Source: Gammaproteobacteria bacterium
GTDB taxonomy: Bacteria > Pseudomonadota > Gammaproteobacteria > Pseudomonadales > Azotimanducaceae
Assembly (NCBI GenBank): GCA_028821125.1
Contig: JAPPHD010000191.1
Coordinates: forward strand, 1-64,000
Direction: 5' to 3'
DNA length: 64,000 nt
Below, piece by piece: positions 45,133-55,845 of the stretch. Below the pieces are notes generated by a model. The model was given only the letters and a program-made list of their open reading frames with translations, searched no databases and was not told the origin of the DNA. The position numbers and the translations under genes are program-made. Position 1 is the stretch's first letter. Each line of letters begins with the position of its first letter.

Positions 45133-46044
45133 TCACTGCCGCACCAGCCGCATCTCCGGCGCTGTAGCCGCATGGGTGGAACGAAACGGGTTGATGTCGA
45201 GCCCGCCCCGCCGCAGGAACCGGCCATATACGGTCAACTCGTCCGGACGGCAACGCTGCATGATATCGACGAAGATCCGCTCGACGGTATCTTCGTGAAA
45301 GGCCATGTGGCGCCGGTACGACACCAGGTAACGCAGGAGCCCTTCCGGGGCGATCGGCAAGCCCGTGTATTCCACCATCATCGATGCCCAGTCGGGCTGG
45401 CCGGTGATGGGGCAGATGCTGCGAAAGAGGTCGGTATGCCATGCCGCCGTAACACGTCCGGCGGGCAGCCCTCCCCGTCCCGCTTCCAGGCCTTCGGCCA
45501 ACGTCAGCAACTCCGGATTCCGCTCGTAGTCGTTCACCACAACCCGTAACGCATCCAGGCTCTCCCCCAGCATCCTGGAGGTGGCTCCCAGCCCGTCCGG
45601 TTCCAACACTTCAACCACGGGCGTCGCGCCAAACGCCTCCGCCAGGTCGTTCTCGAGTATCTCCAGTACGTCCCCCCGGCTTTCGAACCGCGTCTCGGCA
45701 AAGCCATTAAGGTAGAGCTTCATCGACTTGCTCTCGACGAGGTTCGTCGACGTGCAGGGAACCCGTACTCGCAGTCCGGCGGCAACCGGTTTGCCCACCT
45801 CGTTCAACCAGGAAAACTCGTAACCGGTCCACAAATCCTCGCCGCGAAACGGCAGTTCATCTGCAATGCCCAGCAGGGCTCGCGCGCGGGATCGGGCAAT
45901 ACCTTCCAGAAACTCGGGTACAAAAGCAGCGGCGTTGCCCACCCGCTTGACCGGGATTTCGTCCGACGACACGATGGTTCGCACCAAATAGAAGAACCTC
46001 ACTACAGCGGGGCCATCTCCGGATGTCAATCGCGGGGCAACCAT
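45133..46044 (-). CDS. queF: NADPH-dependent 7-cyano-7-deazaguanine reductase
   Basis: VPCTSTNLVESKSMKLYLNGF; ICPITGQPDWASMMVEY; ELTVYGRFLRRGGLDINPFRS. Confidence 0.93.
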   Translation of the reverse strand: MVAPRLTSGDGPAVVRFFYLVRTIVSSDEIPVKRVGNAAAFVPEFLEGIARSRARALLGIADELPFRGEDLWTGYEFSWLNEVGKPVAAGLRVRVPCTSTNLVESKSMKLYLNGFAETRFESRGDVLEILENDLAEAFGATPVVEVLEPDGLGATSRMLGESLDALRVVVNDYERNPELLTLAEGLEAGRGGLPAGRVTAAWHTDLFRSICPITGQPDWASMMVEYTGLPIAPEGLLRYLVSYRRHMAFHEDTVERIFVDIMQRCRPDELTVYGRFLRRGGLDINPFRSTHAATAPEMRLVRQ

Positions 46045-46068
46045 TGCCACACACTCCGCCGGCCGCAC

Positions 46069-47451
46069 ATGCCTGACCGGATCCAGGAGGCGGCAGCCAT
46101 CTTTGCCACCTACGCCTGGGGCCCCTGGCTGCTGGTGCTTCTGCTCGGCGGAGGCCTCTTCTTCCTTGCCTATTCCCGGGCCCTGCCCTTCCGCTACCTC
46201 GGCCACGCCTTAAGCCTGCTGCTCGGCCGCCACGACAGGGCTGACGATCCCGGGCAGATCAGCCATTTCCAGGCGCTCTCGTCGGCGCTCGCGGGCACTG
46301 TCGGCATGGGAAACATCGCCGGCGTGGCGCTGGCCATTTCCATCGGTGGGCCAGGCGCGATCTTCTGGATGTGGGTCACCGCCGTGGTCGGCATCGCCAC
46401 CAAGTTCTTCACCTGTTCGCTGGCGGTGATGTACCGCGGCCGCGACAGCGAGGGCGTGCTGCAGGGCGGCCCCATGTACGTCATACGGGAAGCTCTGCCC
46501 CGCCGCTTTCGGTTCCTGGCGTACCTGTTCGCCGCATTCGGGCTGCTGGGCTGCCTGCCGGTATTCCAGGCCAATCAGCTCACGCAGGTGTTGCGCGAGG
46601 TGCTGTTCATTGAACAGGGCTGGCTCGCCGCGGAAGCGAACCATTTCGCCTTCAACCTGACGGTGGGCCTCGGGCTGCTGCTGGTGGTGGCTCCGGTGGT
46701 TCTGGGCGGGCTGTCCCGGGTCGCGAAGGCCGCCGCCACGCTGGTGCCCCTCATGTCGGTACTGTACGTCGGCGGCGCCGTTGCCGCGGTATTGCTGAAC
46801 ATCGACAAGCTGCCCGGGGCAATCGCCCTGATCGTCACCGACGCCTTCACCGGCGAGGCCGTGGCCGGCGGCGCCCTGCTGTCGGTGATTCTCTACGGTG
46901 TGCAGCGGGGCGCTTTTTCCAATGAGGCCGGCATCGGCACCGAGGCGCTCGCCCACGGCGCGGCGCGCACCCGTGAGCCCATCCGGGAGGGCCTGGTCGC
47001 CATGCTGGGCCCCGTCATCGACACTCTGCTGGTGTGCTCCGCAACGGCGTTCGTCATCTTGATCTCGGGAACCTGGCAGTCGGAGGGCGCCAACGGCGTG
47101 ACCCTCACCGCCGCGGCCTTTCAGGAACTGCTCGGTCCGGCCGGGCTGGCCATCGTCTTCTTATCGGTCGTCTGTTTCGCGGCCACGACAATGTTCACCT
47201 ACTCGTTCTATGGCTCACAGTGCGCGAGCTTCCTGTTCGGCGCCGGCAGCCGCCGCTACTACGTCTGGGTCTACCTGGCTTTCATCGTGATCGCCGCCGT
47301 GGTCACCATGCAGGCGGCCATCGGCATCGTCGACGGCGCTTTCGCCATCATGGCAATTCCCACCATGGTCTCGTCACTGTGGCTGGCGCCCAGGGTGATG
47401 GCGGCCGCGTCGGACTATTTTGCCCGGCTTCGCGCGGGAAAAGCCGGCTGA
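46069..47451 (+). CDS. Sodium:alanine symporter (AGCS) family transporter
   Basis: QISHFQALSSALAGTVGMGNIAGVALAISIGGPGAIFWMWVTA; FSNEAGIGTEALAHGAA. Confidence 0.95.
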   Translation: MPDRIQEAAAIFATYAWGPWLLVLLLGGGLFFLAYSRALPFRYLGHALSLLLGRHDRADDPGQISHFQALSSALAGTVGMGNIAGVALAISIGGPGAIFWMWVTAVVGIATKFFTCSLAVMYRGRDSEGVLQGGPMYVIREALPRRFRFLAYLFAAFGLLGCLPVFQANQLTQVLREVLFIEQGWLAAEANHFAFNLTVGLGLLLVVAPVVLGGLSRVAKAAATLVPLMSVLYVGGAVAAVLLNIDKLPGAIALIVTDAFTGEAVAGGALLSVILYGVQRGAFSNEAGIGTEALAHGAARTREPIREGLVAMLGPVIDTLLVCSATAFVILISGTWQSEGANGVTLTAAAFQELLGPAGLAIVFLSVVCFAATTMFTYSFYGSQCASFLFGAGSRRYYVWVYLAFIVIAAVVTMQAAIGIVDGAFAIMAIPTMVSSLWLAPRVMAAASDYFARLRAGKAG

Positions 47452-47546
47452 ACGACCTTGCCTGCCTCGCACCGAAACCGTTCCGGGGCTCGTGTAGAAT
47501 CCGGCCCGGTTCCGCGGGGTGGCCCGCTATCGGATGAGGTTCAAAG

Positions 47547-50027
47547 ATGCGGGTAGCTGTAACACGCGCCCTGTTGCCAGTCTGCCTGCTCGCATGGGTC
47601 GCAGGCTGCTCGGGAAACGGGGCGCCGCCCGACCCTCCGCCACCGCCACCCACCGCCCCGGCGCCGCCGGAAACCACTTTCCAGGCCGAAATCCGCCGCA
47701 CCGAATACGGCATACCGCACATCAAGGCCGATGACTGGGGCAGCCTCGGCTACGGCTACGGCTATGCCTACGCCCAGGACCGGTTCTGCGTGGCCATGGC
47801 GGCCATCGTCTTCGCCACGAGCCGTTCGGCGGAACTGCTGGGCGAGCAGCACGGCGACATCACGGCCGATTTCGTACTGCGCTACCTGCTCGGTACGAAG
47901 GACGAATTCCGCGAAAAACACCTTTCGGACCCAAACGACGAGGTGATCCGGCTCGCAGAGGGATTCGCGGCGGGCATGAACCGCTATCTCCGGGAAACCG
48001 GCGTGGAAAACCTCCCCGGCGGCGACCAGGGCTGCCGGGGCGCGAACTGGGCCTACGAGATCGATGCGGCGGATGTCTCGATGCACATCGCCCGGGTGCA
48101 GCTCTCCGGCAGTTCCGACCAGAGCATCGTGCGCCGGGCGATCTTCGCGCCGGAAGGGCCCGACGGCACCGCCCCCGTCGGCTACAGCGACGCCGAACGG
48201 CACGAACTCGAGCGCGCGCTGGCCCGGGACGCCCACCCGTTCGGCTTCGGCGGCGACGGCAGCAACGCGCTGGCCGTGGGCCGGGACCTGAGCCAGACCG
48301 GCAAGGGGCTGCTGCTCGGCAACCCCCACCTGAGCTGGAGCGGCCCGCGCGGCTTCCACCAACTGCACCTGACCATACCGGGCGATTACGACGTGGCCGG
48401 CGCCGCCCTGCACGGCGTGCCCTGGGTGGGCATCGGCTTCAACGGCGACCTCGCGTGGACGCACACCACCTCCTTCGCCACCCGATTCACCCTGTACGAA
48501 CTGGAACTGAACCCCGAGGACCCGCTGCAATACCGCTACGAGGACGAGTGGCGCGACATCGTCAGCAAGGAGGTCACCATCCTGGTCAAGTTGGAGGACG
48601 GGTCACTTGAGGAGCGTACGCACACCTTCTACCGCTCGCATTACGGGCCCATCGTCAGCCTGGGAGAAGTCAGCGATCTGCTCGGCGGCTGGCCGCTGCC
48701 GAACGGCAACCTGTTCACCATGCGCGACGCCAACGCGCTGAACGACCTGCGGGCCGTAAACCAATACCTGGACATGGGCCGGGCGCACACCGTCGCGGAG
48801 TTCACGGAGGCGCTGAAGCGCATCGGCATCCCCGTATTTCACGTCTTCGCCGCCGACCGCGACGGCGAGGCCTTCTATGGCGAGATCGCCGGGATACCGC
48901 ACGTCACACAGCAGCAGCTCGACGACTGCGAAACCGAACTCGGCCGCCTGATCGCTTTCGGCACCAACGACGCGGTGCTCACCCTCGACGGCAGCAGCGC
49001 CGCATGCGAATGGGGCGAAGACCCCGACAGCCCGCCCGGCACCAACCTCTACGGCTACGAGGCGCGCCCGAAACTGCAGACCACCGACTACGTCGGCAAC
49101 GGCAACGACAGCTACTGGCTCAGCAACGCCGACAACCCGCTCACCGGCTTTCCGGTGGTGTTCGGCTGGCTCGGCCACGAGAACAAGCAGCAGTCGCTGC
49201 GCACCCGCATCGGCCACCTGATGGTGCGGGAACGGCGGGAAGCCACCGACGGGCTGGACGAAGCCCCGGGCTTCACCCTCGACTCGATGAAGGCATTCAT
49301 GTACCGCAACCGGATGTACGGCGCGGAAATCGTGCTGGATGACGTGCTGGCGATCTGCGAGGGGCTGACCGGCGTCGACGCGAGCGAAGAACGGGCCATG
49401 CCGGCCTGTGCGGCATTGACGGACTGGGATCGCAAGGTCGATCCGGAAAGCCGCGGCGCACAGGTCTTCACGGAATTCTGGCGTGCCGTTCGCCGGGAAC
49501 TCGGCAACGATTTCAACCTGCTCATCGAGAGCCGGTCGTTCTGGGCGGTGGACTTCGACCCGGCAGATCCGCTCAATACCCCGCGCGGCATCGACCGTTC
49601 ACGGTCCGGCAACCGGGAACTCGTGGTCTCGGCCTTGAGCGATGCGGTTGTGAATCTCGAGCAAGCCGGGATCGCTCTGGACGCCCCCTGGCGGGAGGCG
49701 CAGTTCGTCACCCGCAACGGCGTACGCATCCCCGTACACGGCGGCGACCCGGAAGCCGGCGTCTACGGCGCCATCTCCGCCAGGCTGAACGACGGAGGCT
49801 ATACCCCCCGCTCCGGCAACACCTACATCCAGGCAGTCACCTGGAACGACACCACCTGCCCCATCGCCGACGCCATCCTGGCGCCGTCACAGTCCATCGA
49901 CCCCGAATCGCCCCACTACGTCGACCAGACGGAACTGTACAGCCGCAAGGAGTGGGTGCGGTTTCCGTACTGCGAGGAGGAAATCGAGGCGGCGCAGATC
50001 GGGGAAACGGTGGTCGTGGAAGAGTAG
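47547..50027 (+). CDS. Penicillin acylase/amidase family lipoprotein
   Basis: LLAWVAGCSG lipobox; TEYGIPHIKADDWGSLGYGYGYAYAQDRF; GSNALAVGRDLSQTGKGLLLGNPHL. Confidence 0.92.
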   Translation: MRVAVTRALLPVCLLAWVAGCSGNGAPPDPPPPPPTAPAPPETTFQAEIRRTEYGIPHIKADDWGSLGYGYGYAYAQDRFCVAMAAIVFATSRSAELLGEQHGDITADFVLRYLLGTKDEFREKHLSDPNDEVIRLAEGFAAGMNRYLRETGVENLPGGDQGCRGANWAYEIDAADVSMHIARVQLSGSSDQSIVRRAIFAPEGPDGTAPVGYSDAERHELERALARDAHPFGFGGDGSNALAVGRDLSQTGKGLLLGNPHLSWSGPRGFHQLHLTIPGDYDVAGAALHGVPWVGIGFNGDLAWTHTTSFATRFTLYELELNPEDPLQYRYEDEWRDIVSKEVTILVKLEDGSLEERTHTFYRSHYGPIVSLGEVSDLLGGWPLPNGNLFTMRDANALNDLRAVNQYLDMGRAHTVAEFTEALKRIGIPVFHVFAADRDGEAFYGEIAGIPHVTQQQLDDCETELGRLIAFGTNDAVLTLDGSSAACEWGEDPDSPPGTNLYGYEARPKLQTTDYVGNGNDSYWLSNADNPLTGFPVVFGWLGHENKQQSLRTRIGHLMVRERREATDGLDEAPGFTLDSMKAFMYRNRMYGAEIVLDDVLAICEGLTGVDASEERAMPACAALTDWDRKVDPESRGAQVFTEFWRAVRRELGNDFNLLIESRSFWAVDFDPADPLNTPRGIDRSRSGNRELVVSALSDAVVNLEQAGIALDAPWREAQFVTRNGVRIPVHGGDPEAGVYGAISARLNDGGYTPRSGNTYIQAVTWNDTTCPIADAILAPSQSIDPESPHYVDQTELYSRKEWVRFPYCEEEIEAAQIGETVVVEE

Positions 50028-50164
50028 CCGGAAACGGACCCTCAGGTATCTTCGGCAAAACGCCGGGCAAGACGGTTGTTGGCTCCCACTGGGGCAACCG
50101 AATGAAACAATGCAGCGGCGGCCGCCCGTTCCCGGACTCGAAACCGCCGCTCCATAGGCAGCTT

Positions 50165-50315
50165 CTAGCAGCCTGTCGGACTTAGAAACACGATTCTTGT
50201 AAGTCTTTGTTTTTGTTGTAAATTTTTTATGTAGAATCTCTTATGTATCATTGAAATTAGTATATATTTCAATAAGTTATGAGTTTTCCAGTGCCTAAAC
50301 CCGACAGGCTGCTAG
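50165..50315. repeat. MITE-like element: 15-bp perfect terminal inverted repeats around AT-rich core
   Basis: CTAGCAGCCTGTCGG (50165-50179) / CCGACAGGCTGCTAG (50301-50315). Confidence 0.65.
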
Positions 50316-51829
50316 CGCGTCAATTCGTACATTGCGCCCAAGCTGATTTCGTTTACCTCCCTGGGGAGGACGGCGAGGACGATCGCGCGAGTGCCCATAC
50401 CCGGCATATCGGACGGGTCCATGACGCTCATGAACATTTCCACTTCGTCTTCATTGCCTTCGCCGCCGAAGGCGAGCAGGTCGCAATCGATTACGGGTCT
50501 GGTATAGAAGGAGTTGAACGCGGGATTGACGGCAGCGATTGTGCCGGTGAACTTGCAGTCGAGTTCTCCAAGGTCCGATTGGACAATCAAATTACCGACG
50601 AACGCGCCATGCTCGTCGGTCTCAAACATGGCGGGCAGATCGGCCATATCACCCAACGTCGGCGCCCATGCGCCCTGGATGCTCGCAGTCGAGCCGCCCC
50701 GCTCATAACCGGTGAACGCCCATCCCCGAAAGTCGCGCGCCGCCTCCCCCGCAATCTCATAGCTGCCGTCAATCCAGTCACCGCTTCGGAACATCGCGGA
50801 CAAAGAGACATCCTCGGTACCTCCAACGGGAGTAAGGCCGTCCAATTCGATCAATCCGGATACATAGACCACCCCTTGTGCGTCAACAGTGCCTTCACCT
50901 GAATTGAAGCTTCCACGAGCGACATGATTGGTTTCCGGATCGTTTGCGTTCGGCAACCAGGCGTACATCCTGCTGTCCGGCAACAGGACGAGGATGCCGT
51001 CGTCGCTCATGCCGTCGTCGAACGAAATGTGCCAGAGCCCCGCCGCCCCGCGGTACTCCCGCCTGCCGGCGGAAAGGTTGGCGAGGTGCCCGCTGGGCGT
51101 GTCCATCAGGCTCATCACCTGGATGGGCTGGTCCGACATCACCATCAGCGACCATTTGCCCGCGCCGTCACCCAAGCCCATGTCCTCGACATCCGCGGCG
51201 CTTATGGAGGTGGCGCCATTCGCGGGCACAGTGGCGCTCATGCTGTTGTCACCCGCCGCGCCCATGTCATCGACACCGGTAATCGTGAGGTTGGCCATAG
51301 CATCGCCGAGATTGATCACCCGCAACGAACTCCGCTGATTGGGGTTGTCGCCCGGGTTGAAGATCGGCACCCGGTGCATCATGCCCTCGCCGCTCACAAT
51401 ATCGTGCACGCTGATGAGCAGGCCGTCCCCTTTCGTACGGACATAGGCCAGCGGTTCGATATCGATCTCGTCGCTGGCGAGCACCAGGCGCCAGTTGCCG
51501 CTGCCATCGCCGATCCCGCCCGGGAGGCCCTTGTTTTCGTTGCCGTTCTCCACGTCCCCGGAGTTGACATGAACAGTCTCGTTCGCGCCGATGGACAACA
51601 TGGCTGTCTCCGACATCATGCCCATGTCATCGTAACCGGAGATCCGCACCATGCCGGCCCAGTCGGAATGATTGATTATCCTGAGGAACCCCTGCTGCTG
51701 ACCCGCAGCACCGGTCGACGGGGCATCGTTCGGCACGAACAGCGGAATGACGTGTTCACGCCCATGATCCGAAAACCCGGCCTGACTCCACCCCAGCAGA
51801 ATCGCCATAGCCAAAAACCTGAACTTCAT
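50312..51829 (-). CDS. Secreted protein of unknown function
   Basis: MKFRFLAMAILLGWSQAGFSDHG signal peptide; two related segments (FLRIINHSDWAGMVRISGYDDMG / SLRVINLGDAMANLTITGVDDMG). Confidence 0.75.
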   Translation of the reverse strand: MKFRFLAMAILLGWSQAGFSDHGREHVIPLFVPNDAPSTGAAGQQQGFLRIINHSDWAGMVRISGYDDMGMMSETAMLSIGANETVHVNSGDVENGNENKGLPGGIGDGSGNWRLVLASDEIDIEPLAYVRTKGDGLLISVHDIVSGEGMMHRVPIFNPGDNPNQRSSLRVINLGDAMANLTITGVDDMGAAGDNSMSATVPANGATSISAADVEDMGLGDGAGKWSLMVMSDQPIQVMSLMDTPSGHLANLSAGRREYRGAAGLWHISFDDGMSDDGILVLLPDSRMYAWLPNANDPETNHVARGSFNSGEGTVDAQGVVYVSGLIELDGLTPVGGTEDVSLSAMFRSGDWIDGSYEIAGEAARDFRGWAFTGYERGGSTASIQGAWAPTLGDMADLPAMFETDEHGAFVGNLIVQSDLGELDCKFTGTIAAVNPAFNSFYTRPVIDCDLLAFGGEGNEDEVEMFMSVMDPSDMPGMGTRAIVLAVLPREVNEISLGAMYELTR

Positions 51830-52115
51830 CACGTCCCTCCTTGATCTTTCGCGCCAACCACGCGTTGACGCCGTTTGCCAAAGGCTACCGCCATCGACCA
51901 CGACCCGACAATCGATTCGCATCGATCCGATTGTAACCCGATTTCTCCGGTCGTTAATTTTTTTAATGGATGTGGCACAGACACGACAATTCATTCAAAT
52001 TCGGGCCCGCTCGTCCCGCTTTCGACAGTCTCCTGAACGATCCGGAATGCAGTGATGCGACCGGGACCGCCACCCGGCTACTCGGCGGCAGCTCCCAGCC
52101 CTGCAACGGGTGAGG

Positions 52116-52775
52116 CTATCGTACCAGCCGCTTCTCTTTGAACGCGGCAACACCCCTGTCTGCCCGCCTGACCGGTTCAGGCAGCCGGAACCCTCCTCCG
52201 CAGCGCAGCACCAGCTCGATGGCGCCCGGGTGATCGCAACGATGGCCCGGACTCACGAACACCGGTTTGACGCCGGTTCGCGTTCTGAGCACGGTACCCA
52301 CCCGCTCGTCCTGGTAGCGCAGGTGGGCGATGGCGCCGCGCGCGGGGCCCGGTTGCGCATGCTCCCCTACCAGCCGCGACTTGGCGCATCCCACGGCCGG
52401 CTTGTCCAGCAGCACGCCCAGGTGGCACGCGAGGCCCAGGCGGCGCGGATGGGCCAGCCCCTGGCCGTCGCAAAGGATCGCATCGAAGGGCGAGCGCACC
52501 CGGCGCAGCACGGCCATGAGCGCCGGCGCTTCGCGGAACGACAGCAGGCCGGGAACGTAGGGGAACTGGAGCGGCCGGCTCAGCGAGCGGGTTTCCATGA
52601 CTGCGCCGCCATCGACATCCCAAACCACCGCCGTGGCGAAGATCTGCTCTTCCCCGAACGCACAATCCACGCCGACAACCGTCGAAACCGGAGGCAGCGG
52701 TTCGATGCTGACCTTGCCGCGCAGCTCGTTCTGAATCTCCACCGCGCGCCGGGGCGCAACCTTCCAACGATGCAC
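52116..52775 (-). CDS. nfi: Endonuclease V
   Basis: VVGVDCAFGEEQIFATAVVWD; FPYVPGLLSFREAPALMAVL; CDGQGLAHPRRLGLACHLGVLLDKPAVGCAKSRL. Confidence 0.93.
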   Translation of the reverse strand: MHRWKVAPRRAVEIQNELRGKVSIEPLPPVSTVVGVDCAFGEEQIFATAVVWDVDGGAVMETRSLSRPLQFPYVPGLLSFREAPALMAVLRRVRSPFDAILCDGQGLAHPRRLGLACHLGVLLDKPAVGCAKSRLVGEHAQPGPARGAIAHLRYQDERVGTVLRTRTGVKPVFVSPGHRCDHPGAIELVLRCGGGFRLPEPVRRADRGVAAFKEKRLVR

Positions 52776-52927
52776 GTCAGTCCACTACCGTAAACACCCG
52801 TGGCAGCGTACAACACCGGGACGAGGATGTTCGACGGCGGGTGGGACGGATCGGGTCCGTTCATTTCCGGTTGCGTTGTGGCCGACGCGGTTTTTCATGT
52901 TGAAGACGGGTTTGCTATCTTCGGGCC

Positions 52928-54439
52928 ATGAACGAGCATGCCTCGGCGGCCGAAGGCATCATGAATCGGGTGCGGCTGGAATACCGGCCGGCGCCCGGCA
53001 TCTACGACGAGGTGCTGGATACCGACGGCACACTTCGCCCGCGCTGGGCGACGCAGATTGACCAGTTCCTCAACTTCCAATCGGACAGCCGCGGCGACGA
53101 TGCCGGGCCCGCGCACTTCGATCCGTTTCCCTACATCTTCGACACCGGCGAATGGCGCGCCATCGAACAGGGCCTGCTGCAACGGTCACGCCTGCTCAAT
53201 GCCCTGGTCGCCGACTTCTACGGTCCGCAAGCGCTGCTGCGACGGCACGGCCTGCCCGCGGCGCTCCTGTTCGCCAATCCACGTTACCTGCCGCAGTGCC
53301 GCGGTTACCAGCCGCGCGGCGGGGTCTTTCTGAATCAGGTGGCTTTCGACCTCGGCCGTCCGCCCGACGGCCAATGGCGGGTGCTCGCGAACCGGTCCGA
53401 TACGCCGTCCGGCCTCGGATATGCACTGCGGAACAGGCTTGAGACCGACCGGGCGCTTCCCGGCGCCCTCGACCGCGCCGGGGTGGTACCGCTGTCCGGT
53501 TTCTTCGACGAGTTCGCCAATCGGCTCGAAGTACGGGATTCCGCCCCCGAAGATGGCGTTTGCATCATTCTCTCCGGCGGCCCGCACCACGCCAACCACT
53601 CGGACCACGCCTTCCTCGGCAGGCAACTGGGAATCGCGGTGGCCGAGGGCCATGACTTGAGGGTGCGGCAGGACGGGGCGCATCTGGCGACACAGGCAGG
53701 ACTGAAGCCGCTGCGAACGATCGTGCGTCAAATCGAATCGGCCTCGTGCGACCCGCTGGAACTGTCCACAGATGCCTTGGGCGGCACACCCGGTCTGCTC
53801 GCCTGCGCCGCCGGCGGCCGGCTTGGGGTCGAGAACGCCATCGGCACCGGGGTGACGGAAAGCGCGGCGCTTTCGGGCTTTCTGCCCGGGCTTTGCCGTA
53901 CGCTGTTCGATGAGCCGCTCATGCTGCCGGACCTGGCAACCTGGTGGTGCGGCCAGGCCCGGGAAGCCGGCCATGTGGCCGCCAATCTCGAATCTCTCGT
54001 GCTGAACCGCGCTTTCGAACGGGACTCCAGCGGGGGCGGCGACGTGGCCGCAGGCCTGCTGCCGGAATCCATCACGCTCGATGCCGGCGTGTTCCGCGAG
54101 GAATTGAAATTGCGGCCCTACCATTACGTGGCACGCGAGCCCATGCTGCTGTCGACCATGCCCCATCGGGAGCGGGGCGGCCGGCTGCGGCCGGCGCCAC
54201 TCAGCCTCCGTCTGTTCGTTGCGGCAAGCCCGTCTGGCTATCGCGTGATGCCTGGCGGTCTGGCGCGCGTTGCCACTCGCAGCGGCATCGTGTTGAAGGA
54301 TGTCTGGGCAATCGACAGCCAGGGGTCGGCGGAGCCCGGCCGTGATTCTGGAACAGGCGCCACCAGGCGCGACGCGTCGGCAACAGGATTCGAGACGCGG
54401 CAGGAAACGGCTCCGGCGACAGGCGGCGACCGGCGGTAA
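52928..54439 (+). CDS. Circularly permuted ATP-grasp-like protein (DUF404/DUF407 type)
   Basis: YDEVLDTDGTLRPRWATQIDQFLNF...WRAIEQGLLQRSRLLNALVADFYGPQALL. Confidence 0.82.
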   Translation: MNEHASAAEGIMNRVRLEYRPAPGIYDEVLDTDGTLRPRWATQIDQFLNFQSDSRGDDAGPAHFDPFPYIFDTGEWRAIEQGLLQRSRLLNALVADFYGPQALLRRHGLPAALLFANPRYLPQCRGYQPRGGVFLNQVAFDLGRPPDGQWRVLANRSDTPSGLGYALRNRLETDRALPGALDRAGVVPLSGFFDEFANRLEVRDSAPEDGVCIILSGGPHHANHSDHAFLGRQLGIAVAEGHDLRVRQDGAHLATQAGLKPLRTIVRQIESASCDPLELSTDALGGTPGLLACAAGGRLGVENAIGTGVTESAALSGFLPGLCRTLFDEPLMLPDLATWWCGQAREAGHVAANLESLVLNRAFERDSSGGGDVAAGLLPESITLDAGVFREELKLRPYHYVAREPMLLSTMPHRERGGRLRPAPLSLRLFVAASPSGYRVMPGGLARVATRSGIVLKDVWAIDSQGSAEPGRDSGTGATRRDASATGFETRQETAPATGGDRR

Positions 54440-54441
54440 CG

Positions 54442-55314
54442 ATGCGCCTGCAGTTCTCCCACCTGACGCGATTCACGTACTCGAAACCCGTCACCAGTTC
54501 GCACAAGCTGCTCCGGCTCACCCCAAGGGCATACGACAGGCAGCGCGTGCATGCATCCGGCATCGAGACCGTCCCGGCCCCGGCCGGCACCCGGGTGCGC
54601 CGGGATGCGCACGGCAATACCCTGACGGAGGTATTCGTCGAGGAAGAACACCGGGAACTGTCCGTTCACGCCCTGGCCGAAGTGGATGTTGCCCCGGCGC
54701 ACACCACCGATTCAGACCGAAGCCCGGCCTGGGACGAATTGGCGGTGCGCCTGCAGGCTCCGTGGAACGAGGACGCCTGGGAAGCAATACCATTCTGCTT
54801 CCCTTCGCCCCGGGTCGCGCTGGACGGCGCCCGGGATTTCGCAGCCCCGGTTTTCGAACCCGGGGCGCCCCTGCTGCACACGGCGGCTGCACTTGCGACG
54901 CGCATCTGTTCCGAGCTCGAATACCAGGGAGGCGTGACCGACGTGCATACACCAGTGGCAGACGTACTCAAGGCGGGACGGGGCGTGTGCCAGGACTTCA
55001 CCCACCTGGCCATAGCGTGCCTGCGGGCGTACGGCTTGCCCGCACGCTACGTCAGCGGATACCTGCTGACCGACCGCGACGGGGCCGGCACCGGGCTCAC
55101 CGGCGGCGATGCCTCGCACGCCTGGTTCTCGGTCTGGTGTTCCGAGTTCGGCTGGGTGGATTTCGACCCGACCAACGACCTGATGCCAAGCGACGAACAC
55201 ATCACCCTGGCCTGGGGCCGCGACTACGGCGATGTGAGCCCCACCACCGGATTCCTTCGGGGCGGCGGCGAGCAGGTGCTGGAGGTGGATGTGCGGGTAA
55301 TGCAGGCAACATAG
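54442..55314 (+). CDS. Transglutaminase-like family protein
   Basis: LKAGRGVCQDFTHLAIACLRAYGLPARYVSGYL; SHAWFSVWCSEFGWVDFDPTNDLMP. Confidence 0.93.
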   Translation: MRLQFSHLTRFTYSKPVTSSHKLLRLTPRAYDRQRVHASGIETVPAPAGTRVRRDAHGNTLTEVFVEEEHRELSVHALAEVDVAPAHTTDSDRSPAWDELAVRLQAPWNEDAWEAIPFCFPSPRVALDGARDFAAPVFEPGAPLLHTAAALATRICSELEYQGGVTDVHTPVADVLKAGRGVCQDFTHLAIACLRAYGLPARYVSGYLLTDRDGAGTGLTGGDASHAWFSVWCSEFGWVDFDPTNDLMPSDEHITLAWGRDYGDVSPTTGFLRGGGEQVLEVDVRVMQAT

Positions 55315-55395
55315 ACGCCGCCCCGCGCCGGCGCGCGGGGGCGGCGTACATCGTTGCAGCGGCGGCCCGCCTTTCGGGCCGCCAATACAGGGCAA

Positions 55396-55845
55396 TCAGG
55401 CGGCGGCTTTCTTCTGCGCCTCGAACTGCTCCTTCATGCGCTCGAGCTCTTCCCAGCCCAGGTAGTCGGTGAACCCGTTCTCGTCGAAGAACAGCACCGG
55501 GCCGTCGCACAGGAAGAGGTAGATCGTGTCTTCCAGCGCCGTCGTCGCGCCGTGCAGCATGCCGTTCGGCTCGTAGACGAAGTCGCCCTCGTTGAAGACG
55601 CCGTCCCTCACCTGCAGCTTGCCCTTCATCACGAATGCGAACGCGCCGCTAAGGTGCTTGTGCGCGCGGGCGACAAAGCCCTTGTCCCACTTGAACAGGC
55701 AGACCCAGCGGCCGGTCTCGGCGCCCGTCCAGAGCACCTTGAGCGCGCCGCCCGGCTCGTACTCGATCCAGTCCATCTGCGAGGTGGATGTGATCGTGTC
55801 CATCATTTCGCTGTTCAGCGGGGAGATGTCCTGAGGTAATGCCAT
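55396..55845 (-). CDS. Cupin-domain protein
   Basis: GFVARAHKHLSGAFAFVMKGKLQVRDGVFNEGDFVYEPNGMLHGATTALEDTIYLFL. Confidence 0.82.
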   Translation of the reverse strand: MALPQDISPLNSEMMDTITSTSQMDWIEYEPGGALKVLWTGAETGRWVCLFKWDKGFVARAHKHLSGAFAFVMKGKLQVRDGVFNEGDFVYEPNGMLHGATTALEDTIYLFLCDGPVLFFDENGFTDYLGWEELERMKEQFEAQKKAAA

